64,000 nt of DNA from Cristatella mucedo (lineage: Eukaryota > Bryozoa > Phylactolaemata > Cristatellidae): the NCBI GenBank assembly GCA_009760855.2, contig WPIO01000061.1:945501-1009500 (forward strand), in the 5' to 3' direction. Below are positions 12,420 to 41,955 of this stretch, piece by piece; position 1 is the stretch's first letter, and each line of letters begins with the position of its first letter. The translations under genes and the position numbers were made by a program. The notes under the pieces were generated by a model, which was not told where the DNA came from, made no database searches, and was given only the letters and a program-made list of their open reading frames with translations.

Positions 12420-12898
12420 ACGCTGACCCACAAGGCCCGCCACGGCTTGGCTCCTTCATACCTAGCTGAACTGCTGCATCAGTCTCAGCCTGTTCGCGCC
12501 CTCAGGTCCTGTGTGGACAATAAATTAGCTGTCCCATTCCTCCGCTTAAAGACAGTTGGCGACAGAAGCTTTAGCTCTGCAGGTCCTAGACCGTGGAACT
12601 CGCTTCCACAATTCTTACGCAGCGACATCTACTCTCCAACTGCCGACTATGGCACATCTTTTTCAGCAGTCCTGAGCTGCTACTTCTATGCTACGCACTA
12701 CCTCAACTGCTCTCCTGCCTCTGCTATGCTTCCCACTTTCTCTTTGTTGCGTGAGACGAAGTCTGTTGGCTACCGAATGCGTACCGAAAGCCGCTTAGGC
12801 TGTGAGTGGGCTATACAAAACTCTCCTGCGTAACACCCACATGGTCTTTATGACTTTGTGGAGTTACTGACGGAGATACATTACATTACATTACATTA
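12420..12898 (+). mobile_element. LINE family 2 copy, 5'-truncated
   Basis: Starts within the ORF at LTHKARHGLAPSYLAEL-type sequence, keeps an open frame to ECAIQNSPA-type codons (here EWAIQNSPA), and ends in a 3' UTR plus (ATTAC)n at 12880-12898. About 480 bp. Confidence 0.85.
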
Positions 12899-13007
12899 CT
12901 GGGCGCTTCGCTGCTAATGTGGCTCTGTATATAAATGGCTGCGCTCTAGTTTTTAGCTTGTACTGCCTTTCTACTCCGGGCCCATTGGCCGGATAACCGG
13001 CTGAGCA

Positions 13008-13178
13008 TGAAAAAATACTAGCTGATTTAAAAACCTTTTGTTAAACGGCAGAAGAGCCCTAAAGACTACCACTACTGCTGTTAAGTGGCAACAACAGATC
13101 GCCCACCGCAGGATTCGAACCCACAACTCCGGGCACTCGGTCGTTACGAGCAACCGTCTTACCTAAATCGCACCGTCC
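13008..13178 (-). mobile_element. SINE-B, tRNA-derived
   Basis: In antisense: a body with AGCTGATTTAAAAACC and a CCACTACTGC block, then the inverted B box GGATTCGAACC at about 13113 and an A-box-like region. Closely related to the copy at 39548. Confidence 0.78.
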
Positions 13179-13397
13179 ATGATGGCCTATGCAATTCAGT
13201 TGCCAGCTGCCGACTTGAAAGAGCAGACGCAACGGGTCAACGACGAGTCAAAACCACATCACTTTTAGTAACCAGAAGGTCTACTTCGGGCAAACTCACG
13301 AGAGGGTTGGTGTTATGAATACCTGCTGTTACTTTTGAGCTGTTCCCGTGCCAAGCTACCGGTATAGTTCTGCATCCGATCCACTTAAATTATCTTG

Positions 13398-13535
13398 CAA
13401 TAATAATAATAATGAACTTGATAAAGCACCCTCAGAGAACTCAATCTCTTTCTAGGCGCTTTACATTTGCTGCAAAGGGAAGTGCAATTGAATGGTGAGT
13501 AATATCGTGCTTGATAAACAAGCAACATGAATAAC
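13398..13535 (-). mobile_element. LINE family 1 3' tail fragment
   Basis: An (AAT)n run, then the CTTGATAAAGCACCCTC and CTAGGCGCTTTACATTTGC blocks, continuing through the GATAAACAAG segment of the 3' UTR, antisense. Confidence 0.7.
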
Positions 13536-13539
13536 ATTA

Positions 13540-14950
13540 CCTGGCGTTTGCTGCTGCCTGTAGTAACGCTTCTTACATTGGTACTACTTACTACACACGC
13601 ACGTAAAGCTGCATGAAAAGCGCTATGAAACAGCTGAGCTACTCTGTACTAGCTACAATACCTGTCCCTGTCACGTAAGGACTTCCTACCACTGCTTCCT
13701 AATGCCAGCATTTACCGGTTTCCATCGCCTAAGTGAACGTTAATTTCTGTTCCTACCTGATCTTCGTGCTTACGTTTGGTGAGCCGTGAAGGCACACTAG
13801 GTAAGCCGGTTGCTTTTCACGATCGCGGTGGGTGCCGAGGTCGTGGGTTCGAATCCTGCGGTGGGCAATCCTGTATTGCCACTGCAATCGGTGGTGATAG
13901 CAGTAGTCTCTTTCGCTATACAAAAGAGGCCGTTAGATCAGCTATTTGATCATTTACCTAAAAGGACGATTCAGGGCAGCTTACCAGCAGACCTAGTAGC
14001 CGGTGACCAAGGAGTCTAATCACCTGGTGTGCTCTAGCTTCCTTATCTAAGCATGACACCTGCATGACCGATTATTGCTTCTCTTGCAGATCAAGTTAAC
14101 AACGGTCTGGGCCAGAGGTAAGAGGTTCGGCAAGGTGTGGATAACGAATTGTAGGCCGTTTTATGTACACAAACGCATACCGTGGTCGGTGCTTGCCAGG
14201 ATATGCCCTAGAGAAAGCAATTCGCTTTTTGGCTAACCTTACGGCGACTGTGTAGTCTTCAGTTTTTGGTGAACGTACAGTAGGGATCAGTCATTCTTAC
14301 ATTTACTAATATAGGGCGGCTGCCATGTGCACGAACATCTAATTCTTTGGCGAACCATATTTACTTGCAAAAACGGTTAAAATTGCAAGACGTACGTAGA
14401 GCACCACCCAATAACTAAATCTCTTTCTAGGCACTTACACATTAGCTAGAACAGGAGGCTGTATAAATGAGTGGGCAAGGCACTTTATGGACCCTGCTGA
14501 AAATTGGATTTTCGTTCGACTGGTTGCACCCTAGCATGCAGTAGGAGCTGACTATACTACTGTTGAGGGGTGGCTTGAGCATTATTTCCCCTCTAGTTTA
14601 TGTTGGTAAGTTGACGCTCCTGGTCATCCTAAAAACAATGCGAAGCTAAATGATACCATAAAATGCCCTAAGACTTTTGCCACTTCCTATAGAAATTCGT
14701 ATTATTAATTCCTGTTGAAAAAAGCGGGAGTCATAGCAAGATTCACTGAGTCGCTCAAGATTACTGCCATTAGCTCACGAATAGAAATTCCGAGTACAAC
14801 ATGCACTGTAGGTGCTTCATCAAAGCAAATGTTTAGGACAGAAATACACCAAAATACCGTTGGACTGTATTCATCACTGAATGACTGCAACAATATTTAC
14901 AATAAAAAAGCCTATAAGGCAATGCTGCAATATATATACACGTCAAAGGA
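13540..14950. other. Anonymous sequence downstream of PRPF8
   Basis: Contains the SINE-B copy at 13784-13955 and a LINE tail fragment at 14405-14460. The 3' UTR of PRPF8 should lie just below 14955. No canonical AATAAA was seen on the minus strand in the first 300 bases. Confidence 0.6.
13784..13955 (+). mobile_element. SINE-B copy
   Basis: A-box-like GGCACACTAGGTAAG, perfect B box GGTTCGAATCC at about 13847, then GGTGGTGATAGCAGTAG and the CTATACAAAAGAGGCCGTTA tail. Confidence 0.82.
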
Positions 14951-14954
14951 CCCT

Positions 14955-34182
<19,228 letters not shown>

Positions 34183-34450
34183 TGTGTTCAGTTCCTACAA
34201 TACTACGTAACTGAAAGCATATCCAAGCGAAGCGCGTGCTCGCCAGTGTGCGTCGACTGAAGCTATACCGCTACATAACAATGGCAGGCTAGGAATATGT
34301 AGCGCTTTCATACTTCATAGAAAAAAGAAATCGGTTGCCTTACTTAATCTAACACGATATAAGGGGCATCCGTATTGTCTGTCGGCAACTACCACGAGAG
34401 AATCGAGCGCCGAAACATTATGGCGGCTTTTCCACTACTATTTCTCAACT
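34183..34450 (-). promoter_or_regulatory. Probable PRPF8 5' UTR and promoter region
   Basis: This is the sequence immediately upstream of the PRPF8 start codon. No TATA box is evident. A motif resembling the YY1 element of TATA-less housekeeping promoters (ATGGCGGC) lies at about 34419. The transcription start is not determinable by eye. Confidence 0.3.
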
Positions 34451-35282
34451 AATGGTGTCGGGATATCTTCCGGTGGGCCGGGTCAGCCATAGATACCCTA
34501 TGAAGTTCACGTCCTCGTCTTGCAGCTCTTGTCATTCAGGGTACTTAATATCTCACATCATTGGCATATTTAGAGTTTTAATTAAACTAACTGCATTTGT
34601 TACTCAGCCAGTAATTTGAATCATCTATTTCTCGTGCTTCTTTGCTGCTCACTCTTATTTTATCAGTAGTCGTCCATGAGACACGCCTCCCGCGTTGGAA
34701 ATGACCTACCGGTAGGTAGGCGGCCTTCGCTTGGGGTCCAAGGATCTTTATCATAAGCTTGGCACTTTTTGAGTTACAAAGATCTGCCAAATCCCGTTTC
34801 GCTTTGCAAGACCGGAGCTGGCTTTTTTATTAGCGCGATCGAGCGCTGTGCGGCGGGCCTGCCGGTCCTCGCGGTCAGCAAACGCACCCATCCCCTACCC
34901 CCCCACCGAATTACGTCGGTTACGGGCGGCTGACCGTGCTCCGACACGCTCACAGCAGCGTGCAAGAATTCTTATATGCTGGCGTATGAGATTTCTACAG
35001 CGGCGCACCCCCCCCCGCTACGATTGAAGGCCGGATCCCGCGTAGGCGCGGCTATTGCCATGAACGCGTGAAACCAGCTGGCGCCCAAACGTGTGCCAGA
35101 CTGCAGCGAAAACCTACCTGATGGTCGCTGGCGTAGACATTTCACGGGACTCAAAACTGGATAAAAAAAAATAATTTACGGTAGCGAGAGCGCAAGCTGA
35201 CGCTGAGATAATAAGAATACAACATTTGTATGACGCCCTCGGAGAGCTAAATCTCTTTCTTATGCGAGCTCAAATAGAACTA
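34451..35282. other. Intergenic, no gene recognised
   Basis: Short ORFs only. A C/G-homopolymer-containing stretch lies at 34890-35020 and a SINE-A/LINE tail fragment at 35215-35275. Confidence 0.6.
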
Positions 35283-35960
35283 ATAATTATAATAATAACA
35301 TACTTTATAAATCGCCCTCAGATATCTAAATCTCTTTATAGGCGCTTAGCGTCTGCTGCAAAGGAAACACGACCGAACGGTTAGTGGTAGCATGCTCAAG
35401 AAACAACAAGAATAAAATGGTTAGGAGTGACATGCACAAGGTCGGCATGCAAATATCGTTAGTGGCAGTGTGCACAGTGTCTGCATACAATAGCACATAA
35501 AGGACAAACCAGCAGGAACCCAATAAATGCTGTGATAAATAGATGCGTTTTTAGTTTCTTTTTAAATGTGGACAAGTCAGGAGATATCGACGCAAGTCGG
35601 GAGTGAGTTCCGGGCTTTGGGAGCATACGAACTAAAAGCATGGTCTCCAAAGGATTTGAGCAGTAGATCAATATAGCCACGGATAGAATGTACAGCCTCA
35701 GCACGCGTCACATTTACCAGCCAATCCCGTGAGTAAAAGGTGCGTTTTAGCTTCTTTAAATTAGGCCTAGTCACGGGGATGTCGTTGTGTCAATCGGGAG
35801 TTTAGTTCAAGGCTTTGGGAGCATATGGAACTAAATGCACGGTCTCTGAAGGATTTGAGATTGGTCCGAGGCAAATATATACGACTCAAGTCAGAAGAGA
35901 GGGTATTTATAATGCCAAGCCCGAACGGTGCGTATTTTTTATAGGTAGGGTAGATCACGA
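35283..35960 (-). mobile_element. LINE family 1 copy, partly duplicated
   Basis: Tail at 35283 (AATTATAATAATAACA), then 3' UTR and ORF end. The segment coding for FGDRAFSSYAPKA-type sequence occurs twice (35563-35660 and 35758-35860). So this is either two overlapping insertions or an internal duplication. Confidence 0.75.
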
Positions 35961-36198
35961 GAACGGAGAGACCTGACAGTGAGTGACAAGCAAAATTTAC
36001 TGTGGAGCTGATGTGGCCGTATACTAAGGGTCGATTTGGAACAGGATACCCAAGATTTCGTGCCGATGCTAGCGGAGATTGAACTGCGTCTGTATACAGT
36101 CTAGTACTACACCCATACTGATGACGTGACATATTGGCTTGACGCGCCGCCTAACGACGGTAGATCCGGTCAAGCAACAGCACCTTCTGCAGACTGAC

Positions 36199-39169
36199 GG
36201 GTTCGACGAATTACCGCAATCCACCGCAATCCACTCTAATTCGGGTAGCAACGACCAGACGTAAGCGTTACCGAGCTCAAATTTTAGAGTCGGTCGGTAT
36301 TTCAAAAATAGAGTATATACGAGCGAGAAATCTAAATGAAAGCGTCACCCAGCAGCCTCCAGTCTATTTTTATTGAACCGTTATAGATTTCCTAATTTTC
36401 CCAGGCCGTTGCCGTCGGTTGCCGCGCATTGCCCTCGCATGTACGTTCAAGATTGGTTGATAGGACGCGGTTGCACTTTTATTACAGCACACTGTTACGC
36501 AAGAAAAATGTGATCTTCTCCCACCAGCCTCGTTTGTAATTGTAACAGACAATCATAGATTGCTGTAGGGCAACTGCCGTCGATTGCCGTGGATTGCCCA
36601 AAGGTTGAACGTGAAAAAGGACAGCGTGCGCGCCCACAGTGAGCGTTATGTGGTAGGATAGTTACAAATTCAAAAAGCCAATTTCCAGCAAATTTGAACC
36701 AGATTGCTGCAGAGACCGGGCCATTGCCGTCGATTGCCGTGCATTGCCCTCGATTGTGCCTTTGTCGATTGCCTAAAAGGATGTGCCTGCATTTTTAATG
36801 CAGTTTAGTGCAATGCGCAAGAATAATTGGAGCTTCTCTCAGCAACTGTCGGTGCATTTGTAACTGTCCGTTGTGGATTGGCGTATTGCCCCGGGCCATT
36901 GCCGTCGATTGCCGTGGGTTGCCGTCAATTGAATGCGTACTATGGGTGAAAATTATGCGCGATCACAGGTACATGTTACGCGGAATGAGAGTTGCAGTTT
37001 ATTGCAGTCAATCTTGTCAATTTTCCACGGATTTCGCAATCGGTCCCTACCTTTGCTGTTGATTGCCGAGCATTGTTGACAGTTACCAAACAAAGCATCT
37101 TGAAAGTTCCACGATTTTACTTTGGATGCAGTGGAATGTTATATGTAATGAAAAATGAGGTTTCTGCACTGCCAATTTCTCTTCAATTCGCCGGGAATTG
37201 GGGTATTGGCCCAGGGCATCGCTGTCGATTGCCGTTCATTGCTCGCGATTGTACGTGGATGATTGGTTGAAAGGATTTGATTGCACTTTCAGCACAGTGG
37301 GCTGTGACAGGTAAGATGTATCTGATCTTTGCGCCCAGTCACTTTCTAGTGATTTGCGATGGACCATAATGGATTGCCGTATTTGCCTGTGCCATTGCCG
37401 TCTGTTGCTATGCATTGCTCAAAATTGAACGGTCAGAGCTGGTGGAAAGCATGTGTGCTCGCAGTGAGATGTTACGTGGAATGAGAATTGGAGCTTGGTG
37501 CAGCCGATTTCTCGTCGATTTGCCACGGATTTCGTTATTGGTCCCTGCCATTGCTGCCAATTGGCGTGTATTGTTGACAATTAACGTGCAAAATAGCTTG
37601 AAAGTCCCACGATTTCACTTTTAGCACAAAGAAACGTAAAATGCGATGACAATCGGCACTTTGTGCAACCAATTTAATGTCAACTTGCAACGGATAGTAG
37701 TGGATTGCTGCATCGAGCCGAGCCGTTGCCGTAGATGGCCATGCATCACCCGAGATTGTACGAGCGCAATTGGTTAAAATGATGTGGTTGAATTTAACCA
37801 GTGTACTTTGTAACATGCATTAAAAATTGAAGCATTGCGAAACCGATTTCGGGGCATTTTGCATCAGATTGCTGTAAACTGAGGTATTGGCCCGGGCCAT
37901 TGCAGTCAATTGCAGTGCATTGCTGCCGAATGATCGACGCGATTGTAGTGAAATTGTGGGATTACACAGTAACCAAAATTAGAGCAACGTACAATTACTA
38001 TAAGAGCTTAAAGTATACGTATTCTGGTCGTTTTTCGGCGGGCTGCGGTACATTGACATACTGGCCCGGCAGTTGCAGTCGATTGCAGTGCATTGCTACG
38101 GAATGGCCGAGGCAATTATTGTGAAGTTATGCAAGTACACAATAAACGAAAAGTAGAGCAGCGTGCAATCATAATTAGAACTTCTAGTGTACGCTTTCTG
38201 GTCGCTGTGTATCGGATTGCAGCGGATTTCGCGGATTGAGGTGGATTTCGGTATGGGACAGGGTCGTTGCAGTCGATTGCAATTCATTGCATGAGAGCGC
38301 GTGTGCACAATGTAGCGAAATTTTGTGGATGGACTTTGAACTGAGTCTGGTCCTATATGCAATGTCAATCAGAGCTTCGCGATGGCGATTTGAGGATGAT
38401 TTGCAGTGGAATCTAGTGGATTGCAGTAGTTTTCCAAGTCATTTCAGGCGATTGCCGCCTATTGCCACAGTGCGAGGTTGCACAATTTTTTATTTTACTT
38501 GGTTGTGCACACAGCACGGTGCAATTTCATATGCAATAAAAACTGGAGCTCAGCGCAATGTATTTCGATTTTTTTGCGGTGGATTCTGTGGATTGAAGTG
38601 GATTTTGGTATTGGCCCGGGCTATTGCAGTCGATTGCAGCGCACTGCACGAGAACGGCCGTGCCAATGCAAGTGAGATTTTTTAATGCAATTTTCGCCGA
38701 GTGTGCTGTCATATGCAATCAAAAAAGGAGCTTTTCGATGAGGATTTCTTTCGTTGCATGGTGGAATGCAGTGGATTGCGGTGGATTGCGGTAGATTGCG
38801 GTATTGGCCTGGACCCCTGCAATCTTATTTCAGTGGACTTCGTGAAACGCGTAAGCGGAATCGCGCGAAATTTTCTGGGTACCTTGTTTGTAGCCTAGTT
38901 TGATATTCCAGACTTTTTGGAGCTATTCGCAGCAGATTTGGGATGGATTTGACGAGAACTAGAATGGATTGCGGTGGATTGTGGTACAGGCGTCCAGCGC
39001 CAAAGCTCATTTGCATAAGTGCGCGTGCGCACAGCGACGTGAAATTTTGTGGACAGATAAACTCGAATGTGTACTATGACATCAGCAAAAAATAAATATG
39101 AGCTCGGCAACGCTTACGTCCGGTCGTTGCTACCCTAATTAGAGTGGATTGCGGTAATTCGTCGAACCC
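36199..39169. mobile_element. TIR-bounded satellite block (foldback-like element)
   Basis: The left terminus (36199-36285) and right terminus (about 39090-39169) are inverted copies. Both start GGGTTCGACGAATTACCGC and run to GAGCTC about 80 bp in, with a few substitutions. The left copy has one extra 10-bp CCACCGCAAT unit. Between them lie about fifteen diverged monomers of about 170 bp, recognised by a core of the type GGCCATTGCCGTCGATTGCC. There is no coding sequence inside. A CAGAC pentamer lies near each end but does not abut the left terminus, so no target-site duplication is established. It lies between the PRPF8 promoter and the CCDC92 3' end. Confidence 0.8.
36395..38830 (+). repeat. 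Degenerate ~170-bp satellite array, about 15 monomers
   Basis: The core (proline-codon-free GATTGC-rich motif) recurs near 36401, 36566, 36717, 36888, 37042, 37207, 37384, 37541, 37715, 37890, 38064, 38262, 38440, 38611 and 38790, a spacing of 151-198 bp. Between cores each unit repeats weaker blocks (a CAC-TTT block, a GTTA-ATGAGAATTGGAGC block, a GCCGATTTC-TCGATTTGC block). Confidence 0.88.
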
Positions 39170-39547
39170 CAGACCTGAGACCAGGGTGAGCGGTACGGCG
39201 ATTGGTCCGTACCCCGTTTGCTAAGTGTACCTGCACGGCGCTGAAGCCTGGCGATTAACAGGCATTCGCGGGCCGCAGCGCTCTCGTAGTTCTCGCTGTC
39301 GTCACATGGGGGATGCGGGAGCCGAAACAGGACCGCAGTCGAGAGTCGCACTCTCTATGGCCGATAGCTACGAACGGTAGAGCGAGCGAGCCGCCGGCCG
39401 CCATGGAGCCCCGTCGTGGCCTCGAGGCTCTCAGCGCTGCTGCGGAGGACGGGAAAGGCCGCTGAGCGACTATGCCCTCAGGGTGCCATACGTTCAGCGT
39501 TCTTACTCATCGTCGGCTGCGTTCGTCAGCTGCGTTACGTCAGTAAG

Positions 39548-39735
39548 TAAAATAAAATAAATACCAGCTGACTTAACAGGCTCTTTTTGTGTAGCGTCAG
39601 AAGAACCTTGATGGCTATCACCACCGCTTGCAGTGGCGATATTGGATCGCCCACCACAGGATTCGAACCCACGACCTCGGAGCCGAGGTCGTGAAAAGCA
39701 ACCGCCTTACCTAGTGAGCTATTACGGCTCACCGA
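39548..39735 (-). mobile_element. SINE-B copy with palindromic arm
   Basis: Antisense copy with tail AATACCAGCTGACTTAACAG, GGCTATCACCACCGCTTGCA, inverted B box GGATTCGAACC and an A-box region. Between the boxes is an 11-bp-arm palindrome (39670-39693). Confidence 0.82.
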
Positions 39736-41103
39736 CAGCTTACCGTCAGCTGCACGTCAGCGCCAAAAAATGCTTTCCCCGGTTGGTGCCCATCCTATCA
39801 AAAGGAATACGTGTTAAATCAGCCAAATTGTGACAGCCGAGATGTTTATTAATCGCAGTTCCTTGTTAAAATGGATAGGAACCGTCTATGTGACACTCTT
39901 CCGTCAGACGGCACAAAAGCTGAAGTCGTGCCCTATGTCAAGTCGGTGGTGCTCCACGCATTGAATGGGCAGCAGTTTCGCTCTAGACTCTTTTGGGGTC
40001 GTCGGGGGGGGGGGCGCCCTGTGCGTCGTAGGAGAGCTGTAGAACGCGCTGTTGCCTTTGGACGTCTGTAAACCTCTGTAGAGCTGTCGAAGCTCTACGG
40101 CTCTACGGGCATGGGCATGGGCATGCGGACTTTTTAAGGTGCTCTCCGTCGCTTCCGCGTTCCGCTACAGTCGGCAAGCACGCATGCATCGGTGCTGCTG
40201 CAATGCCCCGCGATTAGGAGCAATGAGCTCGAGCGAGTGAACCTCGATTATGACCTAAGACCTAGGCTGCTGAATTTGAATTAGGAGCTGCTTACGAAAT
40301 AGCCGCGATAACGAGAGGCGTTGGAGCAGCGCGATTTATGATTATATATGAATGTAATTATTGCGTGACTTACAACCTCGTTGCTAAACAAGGCTGGGGC
40401 CCGACCCTAGGCACTCTCTAGGAGTAGCGGTCCGCCAGGTGAGACAGCTGAAAGTGAGCTGCTTTCAGAGTCTGTTGGAAGTCAGCCACCATATCGGTTG
40501 TAATTTACAGGCTATCGTTTTCGCTTTTTTCTAATATGGTGTTGTTGTTAGCTCTGTGTGTGCAGGATATCGTGCGAATTGTCTTACGTTGGCGTATTTC
40601 GAGCTCCATGTCTTTGCACGTTGCATGAGTTGAGCCGCTATCCGAACCAGGTGAGGGTTTCGAGGTCAGGTCATAACGCTGCATCTACGAGTCGCTAGCA
40701 CCGCGTTTCAAAGGTTCAGAACTTCCCCGGTAACTGTTATCCGTCAGCAGGGACTAACGCCGTTACCGGCCCTGGGTTGTCCAGCTCGTTATCCGAACTA
40801 TGGGACTTTCCCCCTGCCCACCCCGGCTCTGTCGCGATGGTTAGTATACTTGAGCCGGACTGTACTTTCCGAGGAGACAGGTCTTGGGCTAGGCTACGGT
40901 TAACCTTCCAACTGGTGCTGACGTGAATAAAAAGTCTTCAAACCCCTGTAGCTTGCTATAGCCACTCGGCTGGCTAGGCTTTCAATAGAGCCAGTAGCTC
41001 ATATGCACTGCTCTTGTTAGGTGCCAGTCAGCCAAATTCCCTGCTGCATTTGAAAAGCACCTGGATGTATTTATGCACGCAGTCTCTGCCCATATTGGAT
41101 ATA

Positions 41104-41106
<3 letters not shown>

Positions 41107-41151
<45 letters not shown>
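41107..41151. repeat. (TA)n microsatellite
   Basis: About 22 uninterrupted TA units. Confidence 0.95.
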
Positions 41152-41154
<3 letters not shown>

Positions 41155-41537
41155 TCACGTCGTGATTCGTGAAACAGACGATTAATTATGAACTAGTATC
41201 AGCAAGCCATTAAAAGCTGCTACGGCTCTCCTTCGACCGCCACAGTATGAGAGAGGTAAAGGTAAAAGATAAAGTTTCAGCTGAATTCGCAGCCGGCATT
41301 TTTACATCGCTTATGTAGCCACCGTGGCTTTCAGAGCGCTTTGAGAAAGAAGGCAGAAAAATATCCAACGAAATATGATTTGAACCTGGGACTAAGGCAT
41401 TAAGAGCCAGCATATTAACCACTTTGGCAAAATGACAAGTAAACAGTAAATAGGGCAGCTATATAGGCCATTCTTTACGTTTTACTATTTTGCTTTCACA
41501 TGTACAGCCAAGCACCGACTCTGCTAATTAAAAAAAT

Positions 41538-41682
41538 TAAATTCATTTGTATAGCTCCCTCAGAGAACTTAATCTCTATTCAGGCGCTTCCCATATGCTA
41601 TGGGGCCCAAGTCCGCGACCTAGGCAAGACCTTGGTCAGGGCGATCACATTAAAACCACTGGGCTAAACCAGCTCGGCAAGT
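41538..41682 (-). mobile_element. SINE-A copy just past the CCDC92 stop
   Basis: Antisense ATTTGTATAGCTCCCTCAGA, CAGGCGCTTCCCATATG and the head ending ACCACTGGGCTAAACCAGC. It may contribute to the CCDC92 3' UTR. Confidence 0.75.
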
Positions 41683-41955
41683 CTTGATATTCTTTTCATC
41701 ATCACCACAAATTGAGCAACACAACAACAGCCTGACAGCAAAGACAGACTCACTCTACTGCCGATGCGAGCACTAAAGGTCCGAAGGAATGATGCTGGGA
41801 CGGAGGCATTGCAGCAGAAAGCCAGCGCTGCATAGCTTTGGCGGCGATCCACGAACTGCCTGAGGCAGACGAGGGGGGAGCATGGCAGGCGAGCAGCAGC
41901 CAGGGACGTATCAGGGCTTGTGGGCTGTTCTTCTCACGCCGTGTCTTGACTACTG

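Larger units (their letters stand above)
39170..41530. other. Intergenic, no gene recognised beyond SINE-B and (TA)n
   Basis: GC-rich part at 39170-40130 with a 10-base G run near 40010 and a GGGCAT triple repeat near 40107. The remainder is anonymous. A 66-codon frame at 39871-40071 has no recognisable motif. Confidence 0.55.

Noticed and set aside
13784-13880. Possible functional tRNA gene
   Set aside because: It has a good B box and an A-box-like element, but there is no convincing cloverleaf or acceptor pairing. The same sequence continues into a conserved non-tRNA body in six copies, so it is a SINE.
36395-38830. CRISPR-like or protein-coding repeat interpretation of the spaced GATTGC motifs
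   Set aside because: Units are about 170 bp, diverged throughout, lack unique spacers and contain stops in all frames. This is satellite DNA in a eukaryotic context.
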